In this document: positions 53,273-61,201 of the stretch, one piece after another
How positions within the stretch are numbered: the first letter of the stretch is position 1
Layout: the number at the start of each line of letters is the position of its first letter
NCBI GenBank assembly: GCA_030830965.1
Contig: JAURLX010000019.1
Location: 124,001-188,000, forward strand
Direction of reading: 5' to 3'
Source of the DNA: Verrucomicrobiota bacterium
Lineage (GTDB): Bacteria; Verrucomicrobiota; Verrucomicrobiia; Opitutales; UBA953
Length of the DNA stretch: 64,000 nucleotides
The notes under the pieces: generated by a model
What the model saw: the letters and a program-made list of their open reading frames with translations, nothing else
What the model was told of the DNA's origin: nothing
The model's database searches: none
Position numbers and translations under genes: made by a program

Positions 53273-54078
53273 CTGGACCTGACTCCCGGCCGAAGCGTCC
53301 GGGGGTCATACAGCACCTTCTCCATGAAGAGGCCGCGGGCGGGCGCGGTTGGGATCTCCGCGGAGATCACACGTTCGTCCCGATAGGCAGCTAGGCGGGC
53401 GGGCGGCAACTTGCCCTCGCCCACGCGAATGAGGCCTCCTACGAGCCTCCTGACCATTTTGTAGAGGTAGCCGCTCGCCTCGGTGACGATGGTGATGCGG
53501 GGTCCCTTGCGGCGGACGTCCAGCCGGCGCAGGTCCTTGATCGGGTTTTCGCTCTCCATGCCTTGTCCGTGCATGGCGCCGAAGGCAGTGAAGTCGTGCC
53601 GGCCCAGCAGGAGCTTCGCCGCACGGCTCATCGCGGCGACGTCGAGGCGGCGCTTGCGGGTGTCGTGGCAGTAACGCGCCTCGAAAGGGGACGGCCAGCC
53701 CTCGTAGATTTCGTAACGGTAGCGTTTTCCGCGGGCGCTGAAACGGCAGTGAAAGGCCGCAGGCACCCGGCGCAGGTCCGTGATCAGGAGCCCCTTCGGC
53801 TCGCTGGCATTGAAGGCCAGCAGTAGGTGCTTCGCGGGGTGGGGCCAGAAGGCGTCGAAGTGGAACCGCTGTCCGACGCTGTGGACGCCGGCGTCCGTGC
53901 GCCCGCTGCCATGGACGTCGATGTCCGACTTCAGGATGCGGGAGAGGCGGGCCTCGATCTCGGCCTCCACGGAGTGGCCGGTCTTCTGGACCTGCCAGCC
54001 CGAATAGTCCGTCCCGTCGTAGGCCACGGTCGCGAGGAAGCGTTCGGGCTTGAGTAGTTTCCGGTCGGGCTTGGCCAT
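53269..54078 (-). CDS. truA: tRNA pseudouridine(38-40) synthase TruA
   Basis: TruA isomerises U38-U40 in the anticodon arm of tRNAs. The 269-residue protein has the opening FLATVAYDGTDYSGWQVQ, the catalytic motif GSGRTDAGVHS (Asp), AFNASEPKGLLITDLR, FHCRFSARGKRYRY and ASGYLYKMVRRLVG, all typical. The ATG at 54078 sits 1 base after the ruvX stop; a TTG at 54096 is possible but less likely. The stop overlaps the hupE-like start. Confidence 0.95.
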   Translation of the reverse strand: MAKPDRKLLKPERFLATVAYDGTDYSGWQVQKTGHSVEAEIEARLSRILKSDIDVHGSGRTDAGVHSVGQRFHFDAFWPHPAKHLLLAFNASEPKGLLITDLRRVPAAFHCRFSARGKRYRYEIYEGWPSPFEARYCHDTRKRRLDVAAMSRAAKLLLGRHDFTAFGAMHGQGMESENPIKDLRRLDVRRKGPRITIVTEASGYLYKMVRRLVGGLIRVGEGKLPPARLAAYRDERVISAEIPTAPARGLFMEKVLYDPRTLRPGVRSR

Positions 54079-54079
54079 C

Positions 54080-54523
54080 TCAGGAGGGGTCTCCAATCCC
54101 GCGGCTGTTCAGGAAGTCCTGCAGCAGGATGGCTGCCGCCCGCGAATCCCTCTGGCCGCCCGCGGTCCGAGCCCTTCTTTCCTTGGCGTCCCTCGGTTTG
54201 CGTCCGCCAAGGTCGTCCGCGGACTGGCTCGTGAGGCCCTCGTCCACGAGCTCCACGGGCAGCTGGAAGCGACCCTTGAGCAGGGCGGCGAAGGTGTCGA
54301 CCTCCCCGCAGCGTGCGGTGCGCTCGCCTTCAAGGGAAAGGGGGTATCCGAGCACAATCCGGGTGACCTTCAGTCGGACGATCTCCCGGCCGATGTGCTC
54401 AAGCCTGTCGGCCGGATCCGCCTCGATGGCCGCGGGCAAGGGGAAGGCCATGCCCAGGTCGTCGGCATGACTTAGCCCGACCCTTTTGGAGCCGTAGTCG
54501 ACGCCCAGGTAGACTTCCGCCAT
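54080..54523 (-). CDS. ruvX: Putative Holliday junction resolvase RuvX (YqgF)
   Basis: A 147-residue YqgF-family RNase H-fold protein. The family motifs are YLGVDYGSKRVGLSHAD (first Asp), RIVLGYPLSLEGE, ELVDEGLTSQSADD (Glu) and SRAAAILLQDFLN (Asp near the end: the usual D-xx-AA is SRAAA here). RuvX/YqgF is linked to 16S rRNA 5-prime maturation and possibly junction resolution. The start at ATG 54523 fits the family; the upstream frame is not coding. It forms a run with truA and the hupE-like gene. Confidence 0.92.
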   Translation of the reverse strand: MAEVYLGVDYGSKRVGLSHADDLGMAFPLPAAIEADPADRLEHIGREIVRLKVTRIVLGYPLSLEGERTARCGEVDTFAALLKGRFQLPVELVDEGLTSQSADDLGGRKPRDAKERRARTAGGQRDSRAAAILLQDFLNSRGIGDPS

Positions 54524-54613
54524 GGCTGGAACGTGGGACCTCAGCAGGACGATTTCAACATGTCTCGGGGGCGAGGTTTGACTTGGCAGGGGGTCGGGTT
54601 GTCCTTCACCCCC

Positions 54614-55759
54614 ATGTCCCCAGGAGGCGGATTGAACGAGCACGAGCGCTCACTTTATTCCCGGCAGATCCGTCTGCCCGGGGTGGGCGAATCAGGACAG
54701 CTCCGCCTGAAGGCGGCCAAGGTTCTCATCGTAGGGGCAGGGGGGCTTGGTTCGCCCGCGGCCCTGTATCTGGCTGCCGCCGGGGTGGGGACCATCGGGG
54801 TGGCCGACCCCGACAAGGTGGAGCTGACCAATCTGCATCGGCAGATTCTCCACGGGTTCGACACCTTGGGCCTTCCCAAGACCGTTTCGGCGGCCGAAGC
54901 CCTTTCCGAGCTGAATCCCGGGCTGATCCTTCCGTTGCATCCCGATGGGCTGACTGCCGGGAACGCCATGGACCTGGTCCCGCGTTACGACCTGGTGCTC
55001 GACGGCGCCGATAACTTCGCCACCCGCTTCTTGGCCTCGGATGCGGCGGTTCTGGCCGGCCGTCCTCTGGTCCATGGGAGCGTCCTGCGGTCGGAGGGGC
55101 AGGTGATTTCCTTGGTTCCCGGGGCCGGGTGTTACCGATGCCTCTACCCGGTTATGCCCGATGCATCCCAGGTCCCCACCTGCTCCGAAGCGGGGGTTCT
55201 GGGGGCGGTCTGCGGCATTGTGGGCTCCTGGATGGCCTCGGAGGCGGTAAGCCTGCTCCTAGGCGCCAGAAAGGCCTCCAGGGTGCTCCAAATCGATGCG
55301 GAAAGGGGTCTCTGCCGTCCGCTCGCCTTGCAGAGGGACGATCGCTGCCCTTGCTGTGGAAACACCCCCTCCATCCGTTCCATCAGCCCCGAGACCTACC
55401 GTCCCGTCTGTGCCTCCCCCCCTTCCTCCATGCCCGACCACCCCCTCGAGATCAGCGTAAAAGAGGCTGCCGCCGCGCTTGCCGCTCCGACTCCTCCCGT
55501 CCTCATCGATGTCCGCGAGCCGGATGAACATGCCATCTGTCGCATACCGGGCGCTCGCCTCATCCCTATGGGTCAGGTGCCAGCGCGCCTTGCCGAGATT
55601 CCCCGGGATGCCGTCGTACTGGTTCATTGCCACCACGGGGGGCGAAGCCTCCGTGTCACCCAGTTCCTCCGGGCCAAGGGCTTCGCGTCCGTCTCGAACG
55701 TCAAGGGAGGTATCGATGCCTGGTCGCGTGAGATCGATGCCGCAGTGCCGCGTTACTGA
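54614..55759 (+). CDS. MoeB/ThiF-like adenylyltransferase with C-terminal rhodanese domain (MoeZ type)
   Basis: A 381-residue E1-like enzyme. It adenylates the C-terminus of a small sulfur carrier such as MoaD or ThiS, and the rhodanese domain supplies sulfur. Motifs: YSRQIRLPGVGESGQ, VLIVGAGGLGSPAALYL (ATP site), DPDKVELTNLHRQILH, DGADNFATRF, the zinc pairs CYRCLYP and CPCCG, and VPTCSEAGVLG. The rhodanese domain (about 285-381) has LVHCHHGGRSLRV with the active Cys. ATG 54614 is used; a TTG at 54632 preceded by GGAGG is a real alternative and would be one of the few starts here with a Shine-Dalgarno. Confidence 0.93.
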   Translation: MSPGGGLNEHERSLYSRQIRLPGVGESGQLRLKAAKVLIVGAGGLGSPAALYLAAAGVGTIGVADPDKVELTNLHRQILHGFDTLGLPKTVSAAEALSELNPGLILPLHPDGLTAGNAMDLVPRYDLVLDGADNFATRFLASDAAVLAGRPLVHGSVLRSEGQVISLVPGAGCYRCLYPVMPDASQVPTCSEAGVLGAVCGIVGSWMASEAVSLLLGARKASRVLQIDAERGLCRPLALQRDDRCPCCGNTPSIRSISPETYRPVCASPPSSMPDHPLEISVKEAAAALAAPTPPVLIDVREPDEHAICRIPGARLIPMGQVPARLAEIPRDAVVLVHCHHGGRSLRVTQFLRAKGFASVSNVKGGIDAWSREIDAAVPRY

Positions 55760-55809
55760 GGTTTAGAGGCTTGCCGACCCCGCGGCCTCGCTCCATTCCT
55801 TACGCACTC

Positions 55810-56427
55810 ATGAAGCGCCTACTTCTCCTCGTTCTGGTGGCCGGCTTGGGCGTCGGCTGCACCTCAAAACTTCCCGACGGTTTTGACACGACGGGCAAGG
55901 CTTCTGGTGGCGGCAATTCCGGCGGTCCGACCGGTCTGGATACCAGACCTCCGGGCTTTGGGGATATGGCTGGCTGGGTTCGCTCAGGCAACATCCCGCC
56001 GGAGGCGATCCTGACCACCGTCTATTTCGATTTCGACCGCTACACGGTGAGTGCAGCCGAGCGCGGCAAGCTCAACGCGATCTCCGGCCGTGCTCGCGAG
56101 ACGAAGATCATCGTCGCCGGCTATACCGACCATTTCGGCACGGAAGAATACAACCTCGGCCTGTCCGACCGTCGTGCGCAGTCGGTGCGCGAGTACCTGG
56201 TGGGACTCGGCTGTGCCAACGCGAACATCGAGATCATCGCCCTTGGCGAGCAGCAGGCCGACAAGAACGCCGCCGGTCGTCAGTCCGGGGCCAAGGACCG
56301 CAAGGCCATCGTGGTCGACGTGAACTATGCCGGCGCAATCAAGCAGCCCGTCTCTGGTCCCGCGCCCGCTCCGGCCCCCGCGCCTTCCGCGGATGGGGCG
56401 CCTCCTGTTCCGCCCAGCGCCCTCTGA
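55810..56427 (+). CDS. OmpA/Pal-family peptidoglycan-binding lipoprotein
   Basis: A 205-residue lipoprotein of the Pal/OmpA C-terminal type. Signal with lipobox GLGVGC at about residues 12-17; a Gly-rich linker; an OmpA-like domain (about 70-175) with TTVYFDFDRYTVSAAER, VAGYTDHFGTEEYNLGLSDRRAQSV (the diaminopimelate-binding Asp and Arg) and NIEIIALGEQQ; and a C-terminal Pro/Ala-rich tail (PAPAPAPAPSADGAPP). It anchors the outer membrane to the wall. It follows the moeB-like gene by 50 bases and is followed by a terminator. No tolB or tolA is near. Confidence 0.92.
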   Translation: MKRLLLLVLVAGLGVGCTSKLPDGFDTTGKASGGGNSGGPTGLDTRPPGFGDMAGWVRSGNIPPEAILTTVYFDFDRYTVSAAERGKLNAISGRARETKIIVAGYTDHFGTEEYNLGLSDRRAQSVREYLVGLGCANANIEIIALGEQQADKNAAGRQSGAKDRKAIVVDVNYAGAIKQPVSGPAPAPAPAPSADGAPPVPPSAL

Positions 56428-56448
56428 GCGTTTCTTTCGTCCGGAATG

Positions 56449-56475
56449 AGAAGGCCCGCCATCGGCGGGCCTTCT
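56449..56475. terminator. Terminator hairpin between ompA-like and dsbD genes
   Basis: Perfect 12-base stem AGAAGGCCCGCC / GGCGGGCCTTCT with a three-base loop (ATC). It lies 21 bases after the OmpA-like stop and 20 bases after the dsbD stop on the other strand, so it can serve both. The flanking T-tracts are short. Confidence 0.75.
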
Positions 56476-56495
56476 ACTTGGCTTCGTGCAGCAGC

Positions 56496-58514
56496 TCAGG
56501 GCAGGGTGAGGAACAGGTAGAGGATCGTGCCCACGAAGAGCGTCACCGAAGACAGCTTGCCGACAGCCCGTTCGCCGTCGCTCCGGTGGGCGGCCCCCCA
56601 GCGGCCGTAGATCCAGCAGGCCGCCGCGATCACCGCGAGCCCGACGGAGGCGTCGCGCACCCAGCCGGCGTCCTCGACCAAGGCGTTGAGCACCCATAGC
56701 AGGTAGAGCGCGTAGGCGAACAACGGGAAGGACATGCCCTGTTTCAGGGATTCCATCCACTCGCCGGGCTTCGGCAGCTTGGAAGAGAGCGCAGGGAAGA
56801 CCGCCAGCAACAGGTAGGGCAGCGCCATTCCACATCCGATGATCATGAAGAAGAGCAGGGTCTCCATGCCCGTCCTCTCCTGGTCGAGGGCGAAGCCCAA
56901 CGCCGCACCTAGTCCGGGCGCCGTGCACGGAGTGGCGACCGCGGTCGCGAGCACGCCTGAAAAGAAGGAGTTGGCGCCGCCCTGGACGGCCCCGGCCACG
57001 TCGCCCGCGAAGGTCGCGCCCATCTCGAACACGCCCGAGAAGCTCAGCCCCAGGGTGAGCATGAGCACGCAGGTGCCGAGGACGAAGCCCGGCGACTGCA
57101 TCTGGAAGCCCCAACCGACGGACGCGCCGCCGGCCTTGAGCGCCACGATGAGCGCGCCGAGCGCCACGAAGCTGAGGACGACGCCGGCGGAGTAGAGCGC
57201 GGCGTTGGACACCGCGACGCGGCGGTCGGCGGCCGCGTCCTTCGCGAAGGAGAAGACCTTGAGTCCGATCATGGGAAAGACGCAGGGCATCAGGTTGAGG
57301 AGGGCGCCGCCCAGGAAGCCCAGCGCCAGCCAGTAGGCGACGGGGTGCGTCTCGACGGTCGTGTCGTGCGGCCGTCCGGCGGCGACCGCATCGAGCGCCG
57401 CGACCACCTCGGCGCCGGTGAGCACCTCGGAGAGCACGGCGGAAGGCGATCCCGCCTTGACGGCAACGTTGAGCGGAATGCCCTGCCGTCCGTACCTGCG
57501 CAGCTCGGCCGCGATGTGATCGTCCTTCTTCGTCCAGTCGGCCTTCATCAGCACCACGCCGTGCCGGGCGATGGCCTGCTGGACTTCACCCTGGGAGTAG
57601 ACCCGTTTGTTCACCTGGCAGGTGGCGCACCATCGGGCGGTGAAGTCGACGTAGACCAGCTTGCCGTCGGCGAGGGCTTTGGCCTGGGCCTCCGGGGACC
57701 AGGGAATCCATTCGGCGGAGGCAGGCTTAGGACTGCTGCCGACGGCCGGGGCGAGGGCGGACCCTGATGCCACCGTGACCTCGATGTTCACGAAGCTCCC
57801 GTCGGGCTGTCGCGTCGTGAAGACGGCTTTGGAGTCGGCCATTTTCTCGGTGGCCTCCTTGGTCGATAAGGTGACCTTCCCGTCGGCATGCTTCTGCTGG
57901 AAGGTCGCCGTCGGGGTGATGAAGTTGGCGTGGGGGAACCAGGTGCCCGTGAGAGAGGGGGAAGGCAGCATGACCGTGAGCAGGTCTCCCTTGACGCTGG
58001 CGGTGGTCTTGAGGGACGGACGCAGGTCCGGATAGAGCTTGGGGTCGTGGGCGACGATGGCGTCGGGGCCGTCCAGGTCCAAGGTGAGGGAGACGTCCTT
58101 TTCCTGCGGGACGCAGCCCTTGTCATCGCACTCCAGCCAGGAGACGTGCCCTTTGAGGGTGACTTTGCCTTTGGCGCCGGCGGGGATTTCGATCGGGACC
58201 AGGATCAGGGTCTCGTCCTCGTAGACGAAGTTGTAGACGCCTGCCTGGTCGAGCATCTTGGGGCCGGGCCAGATGAATTCACCTGGCTTGAGTCCGGCTT
58301 TGTCGGTCCATTCGATGGTAGGGGACTCGCCCGCGTCTCCGGGGTTCTTCCAGTAGACGTGCCAATGCGGGTCGCACTTCATCCTCAGCGCGACAAGCGC
58401 GCTGCCTCCGGGCGAAGCGTCGGTGACCGCCACGAGGTCCACCCTTGTCTTCACCGCGCCGAACAGGGCGGCCAAGGGGCACAGCAGGGCGAGGAGCAGG
58501 GGCAGCTTACGCAT
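56496..58514 (-). CDS. DsbD-like thiol:disulfide interchange protein with rearranged domains
   Basis: A 672-residue electron-transfer protein that would carry reducing power from cytoplasmic thioredoxin to the periplasm. It has a signal peptide (LLLALLCPLAALFGA), an N-terminal nDsbD-like domain (about 20-260; SWLECDDKGCVPQEK with a CxxxxC pair), a thioredoxin-like domain in the middle (about 270-385; FTARWCATCQVNKRV) and then an eight-TM DsbD/CcdA-type domain (about 390-672) with LMPCVFPMIGLKV and ATPCTAPGLG. In E. coli DsbD the thioredoxin-like domain is C-terminal, after the membrane domain; here it precedes it. All three Cys pairs are kept. Confidence 0.9.
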   Translation of the reverse strand: MRKLPLLLALLCPLAALFGAVKTRVDLVAVTDASPGGSALVALRMKCDPHWHVYWKNPGDAGESPTIEWTDKAGLKPGEFIWPGPKMLDQAGVYNFVYEDETLILVPIEIPAGAKGKVTLKGHVSWLECDDKGCVPQEKDVSLTLDLDGPDAIVAHDPKLYPDLRPSLKTTASVKGDLLTVMLPSPSLTGTWFPHANFITPTATFQQKHADGKVTLSTKEATEKMADSKAVFTTRQPDGSFVNIEVTVASGSALAPAVGSSPKPASAEWIPWSPEAQAKALADGKLVYVDFTARWCATCQVNKRVYSQGEVQQAIARHGVVLMKADWTKKDDHIAAELRRYGRQGIPLNVAVKAGSPSAVLSEVLTGAEVVAALDAVAAGRPHDTTVETHPVAYWLALGFLGGALLNLMPCVFPMIGLKVFSFAKDAAADRRVAVSNAALYSAGVVLSFVALGALIVALKAGGASVGWGFQMQSPGFVLGTCVLMLTLGLSFSGVFEMGATFAGDVAGAVQGGANSFFSGVLATAVATPCTAPGLGAALGFALDQERTGMETLLFFMIIGCGMALPYLLLAVFPALSSKLPKPGEWMESLKQGMSFPLFAYALYLLWVLNALVEDAGWVRDASVGLAVIAAACWIYGRWGAAHRSDGERAVGKLSSVTLFVGTILYLFLTLP

Positions 58515-58559
58515 GGGCCCATCGTGGGCGGCCGGCCCGGGATTGGCAAGAGCCGGGGG

Positions 58560-59948
58560 TCAGGCCCGCAGGACGCAGGGCAGGAGCGCGGCGTCCGTCA
58601 TCCCGTGGATGATCTTCTTGTCGGCCGGACAGAAGGTGGCCATGACTCCGGAAAGCTCGGTCGTGTCGCCGTCGACGAGGAAATAGGGGCACAGACGTAC
58701 CCTGCCGTCGGCCTGCACCACCGTCCCGTCGTCGGAGAAGACCGGGTGACGCAGCCGTGAGGGCTTGTGATACTCCTGCAGCACGTGGAAGGTCTCGTTG
58801 TCGGGATGGAGCGCGGAGTCGATCGCCTCGAGCCACTCCTCTCGCGACACGTCGCTGCCCAGGGTGACGCTGCGGGCTCCCCAGGCGGTCTCGTGGAAGC
58901 CCGAGGCCTTGATGATCAGGTTGCGTTCGCGCTGGGAGGCGTCGGCCAGTTCGGCCCAGTCGCGGATGGTGCGTCCGCCGACCTGCGGCGCATGCAGCAC
59001 GGCGGTGGGCGGGAGGTCGATCCGCTCCATGATCCAGGTCCTGGGGACGATGCGCATCAGCGCCTCGTGGTGGTCTTCGGGCAGGTTCTCCTTCCAGAAT
59101 TCGGCGAGCTGTGGGTGATGAAGCAGCGCGAGCCCCAGCTTCTCCTCTTGGAAGGCCTTCATGGGAGGCGTCAGGACCAGCTTGCCGGCCTCGACGGCCG
59201 CGAAGATGCCGTCCGCCCCCTTCACGTTGGCGAGGTCGAAGAGCTCGAAGAACCGGTAGAGCAGGTCAGCCCGGCGGGGCGCGCCGTCCACGGGGATGAA
59301 GGACTCCCCTCCCATGTTCATGACCTGGGACGGGTCGACGACGTGCGTGTCGTGACCGATGCTACGCAGCTTCTCCGCGAGCCACTCGAACTCCGGTCGG
59401 TAGGTGGCGGACTCCTCGCTCACCACGATGGCGATCAGCGGGTATCGCATCTCCGGGGTGAGCGCCGCAAGCGCGTGGTGGAAGCGCTGGGGGAGGTCGG
59501 TGCCGCCGACCACTCCGGGGAAATCCTCCGCATAGACCTCGTTGAGGTACGCCGTGAGGCCGACGCCTCCCGGCACGCTGTCGAGCTCGGTCATGGTGAA
59601 CCCCTGTTCGGTGATCAGCAGGTCTGGCCTGAGCACGACGGGGTGCTGCCCCTTGACGGCACGGTGACGGCCGTGCTCGATGAGGCCGGCGGGCTTGTGC
59701 CGGTCGAGGTACTGGGCGACCCAGGGGGCGTGCAAGTCGCGGTTGCGGAGGATCTTTCGGTCCGTCGCGGAACGGAAATAGAGGCGTTCCAGGGCGCGTT
59801 GGTAGCTGAGGCAGGCGCCCCCGATCACCTTGAGCTCGGCCAGCTGGGCCGCGCTGAGAGGCCAAGGCTCGGGCGAGAGGCGCCAGATCTTCTCGGCGAA
59901 CAGCGGCGGTTCGAGCAGCTTCGTCCTCAGGACGTCCCGAGAGGGCAT
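58560..59948 (-). CDS. Hypothetical protein, possible ATP-grasp (glutathionylspermidine-synthase-like)
   Basis: A 462-residue soluble protein without signal or TM segments. Several stretches recall permuted ATP-grasp/glutathionylspermidine-synthase-like proteins: DLLITEQGFTMTELDSVPGGVGL, YRFFELFDLANVKGAD, TPPMKAFQEEKLGLALL, LIIKASGFHETAWGARSV (Lys with a Gly-rich loop) and VLQEYHKPSRL. I cannot prove the fold by eye. If correct, it would ligate an amine to an acid with ATP, using an unknown substrate. It lies between prfB (5-base gap upstream) and dsbD (about 45 bases downstream). Long Arg/Pro-rich frames on the opposite strand are shadows. Confidence 0.6.
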   Translation of the reverse strand: MPSRDVLRTKLLEPPLFAEKIWRLSPEPWPLSAAQLAELKVIGGACLSYQRALERLYFRSATDRKILRNRDLHAPWVAQYLDRHKPAGLIEHGRHRAVKGQHPVVLRPDLLITEQGFTMTELDSVPGGVGLTAYLNEVYAEDFPGVVGGTDLPQRFHHALAALTPEMRYPLIAIVVSEESATYRPEFEWLAEKLRSIGHDTHVVDPSQVMNMGGESFIPVDGAPRRADLLYRFFELFDLANVKGADGIFAAVEAGKLVLTPPMKAFQEEKLGLALLHHPQLAEFWKENLPEDHHEALMRIVPRTWIMERIDLPPTAVLHAPQVGGRTIRDWAELADASQRERNLIIKASGFHETAWGARSVTLGSDVSREEWLEAIDSALHPDNETFHVLQEYHKPSRLRHPVFSDDGTVVQADGRVRLCPYFLVDGDTTELSGVMATFCPADKKIIHGMTDAALLPCVLRA

Positions 59949-59953
59949 CGGCT

Positions 59954-61096
59954 TCAGTCCTCGATTTTGATGTCCTTGTTGCGTGTACGCGGGCCGCCGG
60001 CCCGCAGCCAGCCGTTGATGAACGCGTCGATGTCGCCGTCCATGACCGCCTGGATGTTGCCCGTCTCGACCCCGGTTCGGAGGTCCTTCACCATCTGGTA
60101 GGGCTGGAAGACGTACGAGCGTATCTGATTGCCCCAGCCGATGTCGCCCTTCTCGCCGTAGTAGCGCTCCATCTCGGCGCGCTTGTCGTCGATCATCTTC
60201 TCGTAGATGCGCGCCCGCAGGATCTTCATGGCCAGGGCCCGGTTCTTGACCTGCGAACGTTCGCGTTGGCAGGCTACCACGATGCCGGTGGGCAGGTGGG
60301 TCAGGCGCACGGCCGATTCGGTCTTGTTAACGTGCTGGCCCCCCTTGCCGCTCGAGCGGTAGACGTCGACGCGCAGGTCCGATTCCGCGACCTCGACGTC
60401 GATGTCGTCGTCGATCTCGGCCACGACGTCGACGGAGGCGAAAGAGGTGTGGCGGCGGGCGTTGGCGTCGAACGGCGAGATGCGCACGAGCCGGTGAACG
60501 CCGCGCTCGGCCTTGGCGTAGCCGTAGGCGTTGGTCCCCTCGATTCGGAAGGTCGCCTGGCTGATGCCCGCGCCCTCGCCCTCGGCCACGTCCTCGACCT
60601 CCACCTTGAAGCCGCGTCGTTCGGCCCAGCGGGTGTACATGCGGAACAGCATGTCGGCCCAGTCGTTGGACTCGGTGCCGCCCGCGCCAGCCTTGACCGT
60701 CACGATGGCGCTGGACCGGTCATGCGCGCCGGAGAGGAAGGAGGAGATCTCGAGGTCTGCGACGGCCACGAGCAGCTCGTCGGCCAGACGGCGGAGCTCC
60801 TCGAGTTCGGCCTCGGCCCCTTCGGGCGACTCCGCGATCAGTTCGGCGAGGGTCTTGGCGTCCTCGAGCTGGCGACGGAACGCCGACTGGGGCGCCACGA
60901 TGTTCTTGAGCAGGTTGCACTCCGAGATGACCTTCTGCGCCGCCTTCTGGCTGTCCCAGAAGTTCGCCTCCGCCATCTGGGCCTCGAACCGGGCGATCTG
61001 CGCTTGCTTGCCCGGGACGTCGAGGAACTTCCAGAGGTGGCCGGACCTACGTTCGACCTCGTCGAGGGCGGCTCTGATTTCGGGCGGGATGTACAT
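59954..61096 (-). CDS. prfB: Peptide chain release factor 2 (no programmed frameshift)
   Basis: RF2 releases peptides at UAA and UGA. The 380-residue protein has the RF2 signatures: [18 protein letters not shown], the tripeptide anticodon region [18 protein letters not shown] (SPF), and the catalytic GGQ loop [14 protein letters not shown], followed by [12 protein letters not shown]. The region that carries the autoregulatory +1 frameshift in E. coli (after LRGYL) is here [14 protein letters not shown] in one continuous frame, so translation needs no frameshift. It starts at ATG 61096 and is 5 bases upstream of the possible ATP-grasp gene. Confidence 0.96.
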   Translation of the reverse strand: MYIPPEIRAALDEVERRSGHLWKFLDVPGKQAQIARFEAQMAEANFWDSQKAAQKVISECNLLKNIVAPQSAFRRQLEDAKTLAELIAESPEGAEAELEELRRLADELLVAVADLEISSFLSGAHDRSSAIVTVKAGAGGTESNDWADMLFRMYTRWAERRGFKVEVEDVAEGEGAGISQATFRIEGTNAYGYAKAERGVHRLVRISPFDANARRHTSFASVDVVAEIDDDIDVEVAESDLRVDVYRSSGKGGQHVNKTESAVRLTHLPTGIVVACQRERSQVKNRALAMKILRARIYEKMIDDKRAEMERYYGEKGDIGWGNQIRSYVFQPYQMVKDLRTGVETGNIQAVMDGDIDAFINGWLRAGGPRTRNKDIKIED

Positions 61097-61201
61097 CGCG
61101 TGAAGGCGGGTGATAGGTCACGTCGCCCGCGTTTTCAATGGCAGAGTGCCGCGGACGGGCATCGCGCTTGCGCCCCGGACGGAGGAGGGCATACCTGCGT
61201 C

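Noticed and set aside
60266-61201. Upstream in-frame extension of the M16 peptidase
   Set aside because: This part is antisense to prfB; the ATG at 61202 gives the normal M16 start.
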